A stretch of DNA of 64,000 nt. It comes from an uncultured Draconibacterium sp. Lineage in GTDB: Bacteria > Bacteroidota > Bacteroidia > Bacteroidales > Prolixibacteraceae. The stretch is from contig NZ_OY776414.1 of assembly GCF_963675585.1 (NCBI RefSeq), forward strand, positions 4,133,001 through 4,197,000, in the 5' to 3' direction. A program made the position numbers and the translations under genes. Positions 18,823 through 27,219 of the stretch are shown in pieces. The number at the start of each line of letters is the position of its first letter. The first letter of the stretch is position 1. The notes under the pieces are model-generated. The model was not told the origin of the DNA, searched no databases, and saw nothing but the letters and a program-made list of their open reading frames with translations.

Positions 18823-19998
18823 TTTGCTCAATTCAGAAACAAGTGCATTCAACAAGGTTTTATCATGATCGGCACTGTACTCCCAAAACATCACACCGGC
18901 CAATCCTCGTTTTTTCATAAAATCAACTTTATACTGAATTGATTCTTCATCTTCATACGAAATAAATGTACGCTCTTCCGGACTCCACAAATAGGGTGCT
19001 AAAGCATTTTCGTCCCAATACCGGGTGTATCCGTTCGCATTAATATTCTGATAAAAATCGGCATAATCAATTCCCGATCCTATTGTTTCCGCCTTTTTAA
19101 ACAACACTTCATTGTTTTCATTTTCAACGCCTTTCCAAATACGGCCGTAAAAAGGAATTCCAAGATTTATTTTCTCAACCGGAAATCCGGCATTTACGTG
19201 AACATCAATGGCATTTACCACACTGTTCATATCGAAACCGGCATCGGCCGAGGCTTTTAAATTGCTGTGATGCCCGGTAGTTTTATGATGTCCGTTGTAA
19301 AAGTCATACGTCATTATATTCAGAAAATCGAGGTATTTGTGGATTTCTGCCATTTCCACATTGTCAACGTAGGTTTTATCTGCCCCGGTTGCAATGGTAA
19401 GTAAATAGTGCTTTTCATCTCCTTTTGTTTTTGCCAACAAATCAAGTTGTTCTCTTACCGCTTTTAACATGAGTGTAAAATTCCGCACATCTTCTTTCCG
19501 ATATGCATTTCCAGCACCAATCTGATTTGGATACTCCCAGTCCAGATCAATTCCATCCAGATTGTGTACATCAACTAAAGTGGCACAGCTTTTTGCAAAT
19601 TTCAAACGCGACTCTTCACTTAAGGCGGCATCAGAAAATCCTTTCGACCAACTCCAACCACCAATCGAAATTAAAACATTCAGTTTCGGATTCTTTGCTT
19701 TCAAGCCATTCAACTCGGCCAGATCCTCGGGTGAAAGTCCTTGTCCATCAATTTTTGTAGAGTCGAATACTGCTTCTCCGTTGCGAATATTTCCAAATGC
19801 ATAGTTAATGTGCGTAATTCCGGAAACATCGATACTTGTAAAATCAAAATTCCGATATCCGGCAACATAAGCCACAACCATATACTCTTTTTCCGAATTG
19901 GAGCTCTGGTCCTGAGTGGTAGTTTTTGTTTTTGAGTTACATGCCAACATTGAAAATAAAGCAACAAAAGCTAAAAAGTAAATAATCCGGTGTTTCAT
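18820..19998 (-). CDS. GH18 lipoprotein, chitinase or endo-beta-N-acetylglucosaminidase
   Basis: Surface or periplasmic glycosidase that cleaves beta-1,4 bonds between GlcNAc residues in chitin or the N-glycan chitobiose core. The lipobox LAC gives Cys20. The GH18 active-site motif DGIDLDWE is at 148-155, with E155 the catalytic acid; SIGGWSWSKGF (111-121) is the other family hallmark. 392 residues. The neighbouring MFS importer and GH130 phosphorylase point towards N-glycan processing. Chitinase activity is equally possible from sequence alone. Confidence 0.9.
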   Translation of the reverse strand: MKHRIIYFLAFVALFSMLACNSKTKTTTQDQSSNSEKEYMVVAYVAGYRNFDFTSIDVSGITHINYAFGNIRNGEAVFDSTKIDGQGLSPEDLAELNGLKAKNPKLNVLISIGGWSWSKGFSDAALSEESRLKFAKSCATLVDVHNLDGIDLDWEYPNQIGAGNAYRKEDVRNFTLMLKAVREQLDLLAKTKGDEKHYLLTIATGADKTYVDNVEMAEIHKYLDFLNIMTYDFYNGHHKTTGHHSNLKASADAGFDMNSVVNAIDVHVNAGFPVEKINLGIPFYGRIWKGVENENNEVLFKKAETIGSGIDYADFYQNINANGYTRYWDENALAPYLWSPEERTFISYEDEESIQYKVDFMKKRGLAGVMFWEYSADHDKTLLNALVSELSK

Positions 19999-20023
19999 GA
20001 TTCTTATCTTAAAATTAAGTCAA

Positions 20024-20031
20024 CAAAATTA
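20024..20031 (-). promoter_or_regulatory. -7 element for the GH18 gene
   Basis: On the minus strand this reads TAATTTTG, an exact match to TAnnTTTG, 26 bases before the start codon. No clear -33 element at the right distance. Confidence 0.45.
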
Positions 20032-20090
20032 TCTTTTCTGGCAAAAAGACCTAAAAACATTTTAAATAAATTTAAAATTGCAGGCAAAAG

Positions 20091-20122
20091 TTTGTAAAAA
20101 AAATAAAATAGCTTCATTTTTG
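20091..20122 (+). promoter_or_regulatory. Promoter for the MFS-GH130 operon
   Basis: TTTG (20091-20094), a 20-base spacer, and CATTTTTG (20115-20122), one mismatch from TAnnTTTG. The MFS gene starts 35 bases downstream. Confidence 0.55.
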
Positions 20123-20156
20123 GACTAAAATCAAACAAAATAGAAACGCTTACCGT

Positions 20157-21455
20157 ATGTCGAAAGAAAATAGAAAACAAACAAAACCAGCATTCTGGGT
20201 ACCAACAGCCTATTTTGCAATGGGCTTACCTTTTGTTGCCATTGCACAGGCATCAGCATTGATGTACGAAGGTATGGGAATTTCAGATGCACAAATTGCT
20301 TTCTGGACTTCGCTAATCATGATTCCATGGACGATTAAATTCTTGTGGAGCCCGGTTCTGGAAATGTTTAAGTCGAAAAAATATTTTGTGGTTATTTCGC
20401 AGTTTGTAACCGGAATAACTTTTGCCCTGGTAGCATTTTCGCTCCCTTTAAACGACTTTTTCACCTATTCCATTGCCTTGCTTTCGATTATTGCTTTTAG
20501 CGGCGCTACAAACGACGTGGCAACCGATGGAGTTTATATGGATGTTTTAAGCCCCGGCCAACAAGCCGAATACATCGGATGGCAGGGTGCTTCGTACAAC
20601 ATTGCCAAATTACTTACTGCCGGTGGTTTTGTTGCCCTGGCTGGCGTTTTAGAAAAACAAATGGGCGTGGTTAATGCCTGGGTTTCGGTTATGTTGGGCA
20701 TCGGACTGGTAATGGCCTTAATTGGGCTGTACCATGCACGAATGCTGCCCAAAGGACAAAGTGCTTCTGAAGTAACTTCACTTAAAGAAGGTTTTGAAAC
20801 GCTTTGGGATGTTATTAAAACCTTTTTTCAGAAAAAATACATCTACCTCTACATCGGATTTATTGTTTTATTTCGTTTTGCTGAAGGATTTGCCATTAAA
20901 ATAGCACCCTTGTTTTTTAAAGCTGCAGTTGCCGATGGAGGTTTGGGACTTAGTCTTACCGAAATTGGAGTGATTTACGGAACATTCGGAACAGCTGCGT
21001 TTGTGCTTGGTTCGCTTCTTGGAGGTTATTTTATTGCGTGGCGTGGACTAAAAAAAGCACTTCTGTTTTTGGTAGCCAGTTTTAATATTCCGTTTGCCGT
21101 GTATGCATTTCTGGCAGCAACACAACCCGATAATTTATACATAATTGGAAGTGCCGTTGTTTTTGAATATTTTGGATACGGGTTTGGTTTTGTGGGCCTT
21201 ATACTTTTTATGATGCAACAAATTGCTCCCGGAAAATACAAAATGGCGCATTACGCATTTGCTTCGGGAATAATGAATCTTGGATTTATGATACCTTCGA
21301 TGCTTAGCGGTTATTTTAGCGACTGGCTGGGTTATAAAACCTTTTTCTTTTGGGTACTGGCAGCAACCATTCCAGTATTTATAGCAGCCTGGTTTATTCC
21401 TTTTGCCAATCCCGACAACAAAGAACAAAAAGAACTTGATGCGTTAAACAATTAA
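20157..21455 (+). CDS. MFS transporter, probable mannosyl-GlcNAc importer
   Basis: Inner membrane major facilitator with about 12 membrane helices in 432 residues; it resembles the AmpG/PAT-like MFS group (SGATNDVATDGVYMDVL near residue 115 is the typical D/N-rich loop). The GH130 phosphorylase gene starts 12 bases downstream, forming an operon. In Bacteroides thetaiotaomicron the N-glycan phosphorylase BT1033 also lies beside an MFS sugar importer, so import of beta-Man-1,4-GlcNAc is the best inference. The substrate is not shown by the sequence itself. Confidence 0.85.
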   Translation: MSKENRKQTKPAFWVPTAYFAMGLPFVAIAQASALMYEGMGISDAQIAFWTSLIMIPWTIKFLWSPVLEMFKSKKYFVVISQFVTGITFALVAFSLPLNDFFTYSIALLSIIAFSGATNDVATDGVYMDVLSPGQQAEYIGWQGASYNIAKLLTAGGFVALAGVLEKQMGVVNAWVSVMLGIGLVMALIGLYHARMLPKGQSASEVTSLKEGFETLWDVIKTFFQKKYIYLYIGFIVLFRFAEGFAIKIAPLFFKAAVADGGLGLSLTEIGVIYGTFGTAAFVLGSLLGGYFIAWRGLKKALLFLVASFNIPFAVYAFLAATQPDNLYIIGSAVVFEYFGYGFGFVGLILFMMQQIAPGKYKMAHYAFASGIMNLGFMIPSMLSGYFSDWLGYKTFFFWVLAATIPVFIAAWFIPFANPDNKEQKELDALNN

Positions 21456-21467
21456 GAAATACATAAA

Positions 21468-22436
21468 ATGACAACAAAAGTAAATATCCCATTTGAAGAA
21501 CGGCCACAAGGCTCAACCAACGTGATGTGGCGTTATTCGCAAAATCCGGTTATCGGACGTTACCACATTCCTTCGTCGAACAGTATTTTTAACAGTGCTG
21601 TTGTGCCTTTTGAAGACGGTTTTGCAGGCGTTTTCCGTTGCGACAACAAGGCGGTGCAAATGAATATTTTTGCCGGTTTTAGCAAAGACGGAATTAACTG
21701 GGACATTAACCACGAACCCATTGAAATGGTGGCCGGGAACACCGACATGATCGAATCGGATTACAAATACGATCCTCGTGTAGTTTGGATTGAAGACCGC
21801 TATTGGGTAACCTGGTGCAACGGATACCACGGTCCAACAATAGGAATAGCATATACTTTCGATTTTAAAACGTTCCATCAGTGTGAAAATGCATTTCTGC
21901 CATTTAACCGAAACGGAGTGCTTTTCCCTGAAAAAATTGATGGGAAATACGCCATGTTAAGTCGCCCGAGCGATAACGGACACACTCCTTTTGGCGATAT
22001 TTACATCAGTTACAGCCCCGATATGAAATACTGGGGAGAACACCGCTGTGTAATGAAAGTTACACCTTTCGAATTGAGTGCCTGGCAGTGTACAAAAATT
22101 GGTGCGGGTTCGGTACCTATTAAAACAAAAGATGGTTGGCTGGAATTTTACCACGGTGTAATTAATACCTGCAACGGTTTCCGTTATTCCATGGGAGCTG
22201 CTTTACTCGACCTCGAAGATCCATCGAAAGTGTTGTATCGCACACAACCCTATTTACTTGCTCCTGCGGCACCTTACGAACTTGCTGGCGATGTACCAAA
22301 CGTAGTATTCCCGTGCGCCGCTTTAAGCGATGGCGAAAAAATTGCTGTGTATTACGGAGCTGCCGACACTGTTGTGGGAATGGCTTTTGCCTACCAGCAG
22401 GAACTGATTGATTTTATCAAAAGGAATTCGATATAG
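21468..22436 (+). CDS. GH130 beta-1,4-mannoside phosphorylase (probable mannosyl-N-acetylglucosamine phosphorylase)
   Basis: Inverting phosphorylase that would split beta-Man-1,4-GlcNAc with phosphate into mannose 1-phosphate and GlcNAc in the cytoplasm. The GH130 five-bladed propeller sequence is plain: [47 protein letters not shown] and the C-terminal [14 protein letters not shown]. 322 residues with no signal peptide. The N-terminal pattern is closest to the BT1033-like subgroup active on N-glycan core disaccharide. Other mannosides, such as Man-glucose, cannot be ruled out. It would supply mannose 1-phosphate, also the substrate of the guanylyltransferase at 7.7 kb. Confidence 0.88.
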   Translation: MTTKVNIPFEERPQGSTNVMWRYSQNPVIGRYHIPSSNSIFNSAVVPFEDGFAGVFRCDNKAVQMNIFAGFSKDGINWDINHEPIEMVAGNTDMIESDYKYDPRVVWIEDRYWVTWCNGYHGPTIGIAYTFDFKTFHQCENAFLPFNRNGVLFPEKIDGKYAMLSRPSDNGHTPFGDIYISYSPDMKYWGEHRCVMKVTPFELSAWQCTKIGAGSVPIKTKDGWLEFYHGVINTCNGFRYSMGAALLDLEDPSKVLYRTQPYLLAPAAPYELAGDVPNVVFPCAALSDGEKIAVYYGAADTVVGMAFAYQQELIDFIKRNSI

Positions 22437-22453
22437 ATATTTTGAAAATAAAA

Positions 22454-22488
22454 AGGAGAGTAAATTTTAACATTTGCTCTCCTCTTTT
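22454..22488. terminator. Bidirectional terminator between GH130 and ompH
   Basis: Stem of AGGAGAGTAAA (22454-22464) with TTTGCTCTCCT (22473-22483), one T-G pair, followed by CTTTT on the plus side and preceded by an A-run. Confidence 0.75.
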
Positions 22489-22502
22489 CAGAACTTCGTT
22501 TC

Positions 22503-23018
22503 TTATTTCTTCTGAATTTTTTCCAATACAAGTGGTGTTATGTCCTCACTTTCGGGCGAAATATAAGCGACCGAACCGTTGCTGATATCTAAAATATAAG
22601 TGAACTTATTATAACCTGCGATGTTTGAAATTTCTTCGTTGATTTGCTCATACACTGGCCTTATAAGCTGCATATTTCTGCGCTGAAGTTGTTCTTCTGC
22701 GTTCTGGCTGTAGGTTTGAATTTTTTGAGCCAGTTCAAGCAACTCATTTTCTTTGGTAGTTCGAACAAACTCCGAATACGACTCACTTTCTTCTTCGTAC
22801 ACTTTAAGTTTTGCATCGTGTTCGGCTATCATTTCTCCATAAATCTCTTCCATATCTTTTGTTTCCTGCTCAACTATTGCCCGAATACTATCCATATCAG
22901 GATGTTTTTGTGCCAATTCCTGTACGTTTACATGTCCGATTTTTAATGCAGTTTGCGCTTTTAGGTTTACAAAAGAGCAAAATAAAACAAGAGCAAAAAG
23001 TAGAATTTTGAATTTCAT
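22503..23018 (-). CDS. OmpH/Skp-family periplasmic chaperone
   Basis: Periplasmic holdase for unfolded outer membrane proteins. Signal peptide MKFKILLFALVLFCSFVNLKAQ, then IGHVNVQELAQKHPD as the first beta strand of the Skp body. A long charged coiled coil (about residues 45-125, KDMEEIYGEMIAEHDAKLK onward) forms the tentacle, and the final strand YILDISNGSVAYISPE closes the body. 171 residues is normal. It is monocistronic here, whereas ompH often follows bamA. Confidence 0.9.
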   Translation of the reverse strand: MKFKILLFALVLFCSFVNLKAQTALKIGHVNVQELAQKHPDMDSIRAIVEQETKDMEEIYGEMIAEHDAKLKVYEEESESYSEFVRTTKENELLELAQKIQTYSQNAEEQLQRRNMQLIRPVYEQINEEISNIAGYNKFTYILDISNGSVAYISPESEDITPLVLEKIQKK

Positions 23019-23169
23019 GTGGTTTCCTTTTTTATGGATTCAAAGTTCAAACAAAAACATGGGATCTAAATACAACAGTTGTTAAATTACTCTGTGTCAA
23101 AAGTTAATAAAACGAAAGAGAAATACGGTCTTGCAAAAACCTATTTAACCCGAAATGATGCGCATAAAA

Positions 23170-23191
23170 AAAGGGCGCATAAACGCCCTTT
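23170..23191 (-). terminator. Terminator after the LolA-like gene
   Basis: Perfect stem AAAGGGCG (23170-23177) / CGCCCTTT (23184-23191) with a 6-base loop; on the minus strand it is followed by a T-run. Confidence 0.82.
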
Positions 23192-23211
23192 CAAATATAT
23201 TTTAGTCGGTA

Positions 23212-23922
23212 CTAATTTGCCGGCCTTTTAAAAACGGAATCATCAATGTTTTCATTTATTTTTATTTCTTCCATTATGGTTGTCATAGATCCCATTGGCA
23301 TGGAAGCTTCTATTTTTCTAGCCATTTTAATTCCATTAACCTCCTGGTATTCCAACATTTTGGTTTCAACATCCATGCTTTGTCCCATGGCTTCAACATT
23401 GGCTTTTACTTTTGTAATAAGATACGAATCGGCGTCGATAAAATACGTTTTAACACTTGTGTCTTTGTTGGTGAGCTTAATTTCGTAGGCGTCTTTACCA
23501 TCCTCGTTTACTTTACCCATCAATTCAGCTTTATGACCTTTTTGTGCGTAATGATACAACTCTCCTTCCATGTCGGCTTGTGTCATAGCTTGTTTTAGCT
23601 CAGCACCTTCCAGATCTTTTACACCGGCTCCCATCATCGGATTTATCATCCATCCTTTTGAACCGTCGAAAGCACTTATTGTTTTTTGGCCCATCATTTC
23701 CATTTCAACCTTAAATTTGTTGGGTTTTTTCACTTTAATTGTCATGGGCATTTCCATTCCCATTACACTCATTTTAGCAGTAATGTCAAATGTTTTAACG
23801 GCAGCTAATTTCTCTTGTCCGGTGGCGGCAAAATGTTTTTCAAGTACGTTGTCAAGCGTTTGTGCCTGCACTCCTACCAATGCAATAAGCATCAGGGCGG
23901 TTAAAAATAGGATTCGTTTCAT
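23212..23922 (-). CDS. LolA-like outer membrane lipoprotein-sorting protein
   Basis: Exported protein with a LolA/LolB-like half-barrel. Signal peptide MKRILFLTALMLIALVGVQAQ, then LDNVLEKHFAATGQEKLAAVKTFDITAKM, the usual start of the Bacteroidota group related to LolA and RseB. Repeated short strands with many Met residues (MSVMGMEMPMTIKV; GKVNEDGKDAYEIKLT) follow. 236 residues. The real cargo is unknown; these proteins occur in several copies per genome, so it is not necessarily the essential LolA. Confidence 0.8.
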   Translation of the reverse strand: MKRILFLTALMLIALVGVQAQTLDNVLEKHFAATGQEKLAAVKTFDITAKMSVMGMEMPMTIKVKKPNKFKVEMEMMGQKTISAFDGSKGWMINPMMGAGVKDLEGAELKQAMTQADMEGELYHYAQKGHKAELMGKVNEDGKDAYEIKLTNKDTSVKTYFIDADSYLITKVKANVEAMGQSMDVETKMLEYQEVNGIKMARKIEASMPMGSMTTIMEEIKINENIDDSVFKRPAN

Positions 23923-24025
23923 TGTAAAGTTTTTTAATAAGGTATTCGTTGTAATTAACTTTCTAATTCCATTTAATTAGTTGTAGCAATTTACAAATAT
24001 TACAAAGTAAACTACACTCAATGAG

Positions 24026-24694
24026 CTAAAAATATATTTCAGCAAGAATATTTTCGTACGGAACGCCCTTTTCAATCAACAAATCGCGCACTTCAACAAC
24101 CATCAGAGGTTTACCACACAAATAAAATTTCACATTGGGCAATTCGTTAATTTCTGAAAGATAAGCGGTAACGCGTCCGGGAAAAACATCGCATGAAGTC
24201 TCGCGTGAACAACACCTGACATAGTTACTGCCAAGTGCCCATTCCAGCTCATCTTCAAAATAAAATTGATTTAATGCGGCTACTCCATGTATTAACTTTT
24301 TGTTCTCTTCCATTCCGGAACGAAACATACTATAAAAAGGAGCAATTCCGGTACCGGTTGCAATCCACCAGGCCGGCTCGTTAACTCCAATAAAACTGCC
24401 ATAGGGTTTCGATACTAACAGTTTATCTCCCGGAATCATAGCTCCCATTTTGGGCGTTAAAAAACCATCTTCTTTAATGTTAAAAAGAATTTGCACCTCT
24501 TCCTCGTGGTTTCCGCTGCAAATACTATAAATACGTGGAGGATGATCGGTGTCGATACCAATTTTCACCACCTGACCGGGCATAAAATCAAAATCGCGCT
24601 TAAACGATATTACATGAACATCGGGCGAGATTTCTTCATTGTTCGTAATGATTTGTGTATAAAGTGTTGGTTCCTTTTTCCTCGATTTTGACAT
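24026..24694 (-). CDS. Ferredoxin-NADP reductase-like FAD protein
   Basis: Flavoprotein of the ferredoxin reductase-type FAD/NAD-binding group. The FAD-binding motif RIYSICSGN (about 55-63) and the pyridine nucleotide-binding GTGIAPFYSM (about 112-121) are present, and the C-terminus ENILAEIYF ends with an aromatic residue stacking on the flavin as in FNR. 222 residues with no [2Fe-2S] domain. The PHP gene upstream on the same strand ends 7 bases before it, so both may be cotranscribed. The electron partner is unknown. Confidence 0.85.
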   Translation of the reverse strand: MSKSRKKEPTLYTQIITNNEEISPDVHVISFKRDFDFMPGQVVKIGIDTDHPPRIYSICSGNHEEEVQILFNIKEDGFLTPKMGAMIPGDKLLVSKPYGSFIGVNEPAWWIATGTGIAPFYSMFRSGMEENKKLIHGVAALNQFYFEDELEWALGSNYVRCCSRETSCDVFPGRVTAYLSEINELPNVKFYLCGKPLMVVEVRDLLIEKGVPYENILAEIYF

Positions 24695-24701
24695 TTACTG
24701 C

Positions 24702-25802
24702 TTATTTATTTTTGAAGGTAAACGTCACAAGCAGGTTTTCGTTCACATCAGTAAGCATATTCAACACCCGATAATACACATTAATTTCTGCTGCATTACT
24801 TACTTCCGCCGAATTTCCGCTAAGCGTAAGCAATGTTATCTGGTGAGCTTTAAGCGTTATATTTTCAGGTGCATCGAATCCCACACCGGGCTGAACCAAT
24901 TCCAATTCGTAATCTACGTCCGAATCATTTTTAATGCGAACTACTCCATTGGTCCCTTCGCTTAGTTTTAAAAGGTCCTTTTGTATTTTCAATGAAGCAA
25001 AAAACAGAGGCTCGATTAAGGAAGATTTTCCAACAATCATATTGTCGTAATACACTGCTGTCCGGTGGCTAAACATGGCTTCCCTGATTCCACCCTGTGT
25101 TCGGCTTTTTGCAAATACCAAAGTCATTGGGCGGTGTCCGTCGTTCACATCCAGCGGATCGTGCACATCGGTACTTCCAATCATCGTCAGATTTTTAGAT
25201 TTGGCCCAGGCAAGTGCTTCGGGGCAAAGTCCCCAATTATACACTTCAATGCCGTGTAATAAATCATTATCGAAAAGATAGGAATGCTCGTCCCACCATA
25301 CGGTTGAATCGGGTTGTTGTACTTTCCAGCACGGATGATTCCACATAATGAAGGCTCCCTGATCGCGGGCTTCTTTTAATGCATCGTTAACATCGTCAAG
25401 CTCAAGCAAATTGGCGTTGCTAATAAACAGAGCATTTAAATGTCCGGGTGGCATGCTCCTGGTAATTTCGGTACCGCGCACTAAAATAATTCCCAATTGT
25501 TTCGAAAGCGGCTCTGCAATTTCGAAAGACCGGTTGTGATCGGCATTGATGTCAACTGTATGAGGGCGGTATTCAATATGATCGGTAATTGCAATGGCAT
25601 CCAAACCTTCTTTCCAGGCTTCTTCAACCCGTACAGTTGGCCAAACAGTACCATCCGAAAAAACAGTATGCATGTGAAAATCGCACTTTAAAGTAGTGTA
25701 TCCTTCAATATTGGGTATATTAATTACCCGGCGCGATTGTGCATTAGAACAATAAACAAACAACAGAACAAGCAGAAAAGTAGCCAATTTTTTAAGAATC
25801 AT
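24702..25802 (-). CDS. Exported PHP-domain phosphoesterase (Sb-PDE-like)
   Basis: Metal-dependent phosphoesterase of the PHP superfamily. After a signal peptide (MILKKLATFLLVLLFVYCSNAQ) comes the hallmark CDFHMHTVFSDG with the His-x-His pair, then AITDHIEYRPH, WNHPCW and STDVHDP supplying the other metal ligands. A C-terminal beta-domain (about 280-366) has an immunoglobulin-like look. The ATG at 25802 is chosen because it begins the signal peptide. Related Bacteroidota proteins are annotated as Sb-PDE-type phosphodiesterases. The substrate is unknown. Confidence 0.83.
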   Translation of the reverse strand: MILKKLATFLLVLLFVYCSNAQSRRVINIPNIEGYTTLKCDFHMHTVFSDGTVWPTVRVEEAWKEGLDAIAITDHIEYRPHTVDINADHNRSFEIAEPLSKQLGIILVRGTEITRSMPPGHLNALFISNANLLELDDVNDALKEARDQGAFIMWNHPCWKVQQPDSTVWWDEHSYLFDNDLLHGIEVYNWGLCPEALAWAKSKNLTMIGSTDVHDPLDVNDGHRPMTLVFAKSRTQGGIREAMFSHRTAVYYDNMIVGKSSLIEPLFFASLKIQKDLLKLSEGTNGVVRIKNDSDVDYELELVQPGVGFDAPENITLKAHQITLLTLSGNSAEVSNAAEINVYYRVLNMLTDVNENLLVTFTFKNK

Positions 25803-25953
25803 AATCCAATTTTTTTCTCGTAAAAAACAAGCATAAATATCTTTCAAAAAACTCAACAATTAAAGATTTATGCATTAATTTTTTATGAATTGTAAATGAA
25901 TAGTTAATTTTAGGTAAATTATTCAATTCTTTTTAATTTTTTTAAAAAGAGAC

Positions 25954-25984
25954 TTGTTTGATATTTAAATTATTCTGATTTTTG
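25954..25984 (+). promoter_or_regulatory. Promoter for the ROK-nagB operon
   Basis: TTGTTTG (25954-25960) upstream and GATTTTTG (25977-25984) as the -7 element, one mismatch from TAnnTTTG, with a 20-base spacing from the first TTG. The start codon is 15 bases downstream. Confidence 0.6.
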
Positions 25985-25998
25985 CAAACAACACAGTT

Positions 25999-27213
25999 AT
26001 GGAAAAACTATTTAAAAACACAGGGAACCAAAGCCAGGCAGTTGAACTTAAAAAAACTGCTCACAAAAAACATATTTTAAGAGCCATCTATTTTAACGGG
26101 CCCTTATCAAATTCAGAATTATCAAAATCGATTAAACTTAGTACACCAAAAATAAACAGCCTTTTGGTAGAGTTAATTGAAGACGGCCTGGTAGAAGAAT
26201 TGGGTCGCGGAGATTCGAGTGGCGGCAGAAGACCTAACATTTACGGTTTGGTGGAAGACGGTTTTTATGTAGTTGGAATTACCATAAACGTTACCCGGAC
26301 TATCATTTCGATTTTCAACAGTTGCAATAAAGAAGTTAGTGGGCCACACTACTTCCCTATTAAAATGCAATCGAATATTGAAATTTTTAAGCAGGTAAAC
26401 GAAAAGCTGGAAGAAGTTGTAAAGGCCAGCAACATTGCTCCGAACAAGATTTTAGTGGCGGGCATTGAACTTCCTGGTTTGATCAATCAGAAAAAAGGAA
26501 TTAACAAAACCTATTTCCCCGACATTGAGAATCTTTTTGACGAGCTGAAAAAGATATTTGGTATCCCCGTATTTTTTAATCACGATTCCAAAGTACGCAC
26601 CTTTGCCGAAATGCATTTTGGTCTGGCAAAAAACAAAAAGAATGTATTGATGCTTCAGGCCGATTGGGGCTTGGGACTTGGAATTATTGTTAACGGCCAA
26701 TTGTACGCCGGAAAATCGGGTTTCTCGGGCGAATTCGGACATTTACCACTTGCCGATAACGGCGTACTTTGTGTATGTGGCAAACAAGGTTGTCTGGAAA
26801 CAATTGTTTCGGCAAACGCCATTGCACGCCAGGCACGCGAAGGAATTGAGAATGGCAATTCATCGCTGATAAAAGAACTGGTAAATCAGGATTTAAGCAA
26901 AATAGATATATCAACAGTTATTCAGGCAGCCAATTCAGGCGACCAGTTTGCCATATCACTTTTTTCGAAAGTTGGAGAATGGCTGGGACGTGGAATGGCA
27001 TACCTCATCCAGATTTTTAATCCGGAACTGATTATTATTGGCGGGCAGGTTGCTGTGGCCAACCAATTTATTTTAGCTCCCATTCAACAGGCAATTCACA
27101 CATTTAGCAACCGCGACATCAGTAACGAAACCGAAATCCAGTTCTCGGAACTAGGACCAAAGGCCGGAACGATGGGTGCTGCTGCTTATGCATTAGAGCG
27201 AATTTCAAAATAA
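25999..27213 (+). CDS. NagC/Mlc-type ROK transcriptional regulator
   Basis: Probable repressor of amino-sugar genes. Residues about 20-65 form a winged helix (HILRAIYFNGPLSNSELSKSIKLSTPKINSLLVELIEDGLVEE), followed by a ROK domain with the zinc motif CVCGKQGCLE (about 257-266) and GEFGHLPL before it. 404 residues is normal for NagC/Mlc. It is 6 bases upstream of the nagB fusion and shares its strand, so it is likely autoregulated. In this family an amino-sugar or its phosphate commonly relieves repression; the ligand here is inferred from the neighbours only. Confidence 0.9.
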   Translation: MEKLFKNTGNQSQAVELKKTAHKKHILRAIYFNGPLSNSELSKSIKLSTPKINSLLVELIEDGLVEELGRGDSSGGRRPNIYGLVEDGFYVVGITINVTRTIISIFNSCNKEVSGPHYFPIKMQSNIEIFKQVNEKLEEVVKASNIAPNKILVAGIELPGLINQKKGINKTYFPDIENLFDELKKIFGIPVFFNHDSKVRTFAEMHFGLAKNKKNVLMLQADWGLGLGIIVNGQLYAGKSGFSGEFGHLPLADNGVLCVCGKQGCLETIVSANAIARQAREGIENGNSSLIKELVNQDLSKIDISTVIQAANSGDQFAISLFSKVGEWLGRGMAYLIQIFNPELIIIGGQVAVANQFILAPIQQAIHTFSNRDISNETEIQFSELGPKAGTMGAAAYALERISK

Positions 27214-27219
27214 ATAGAC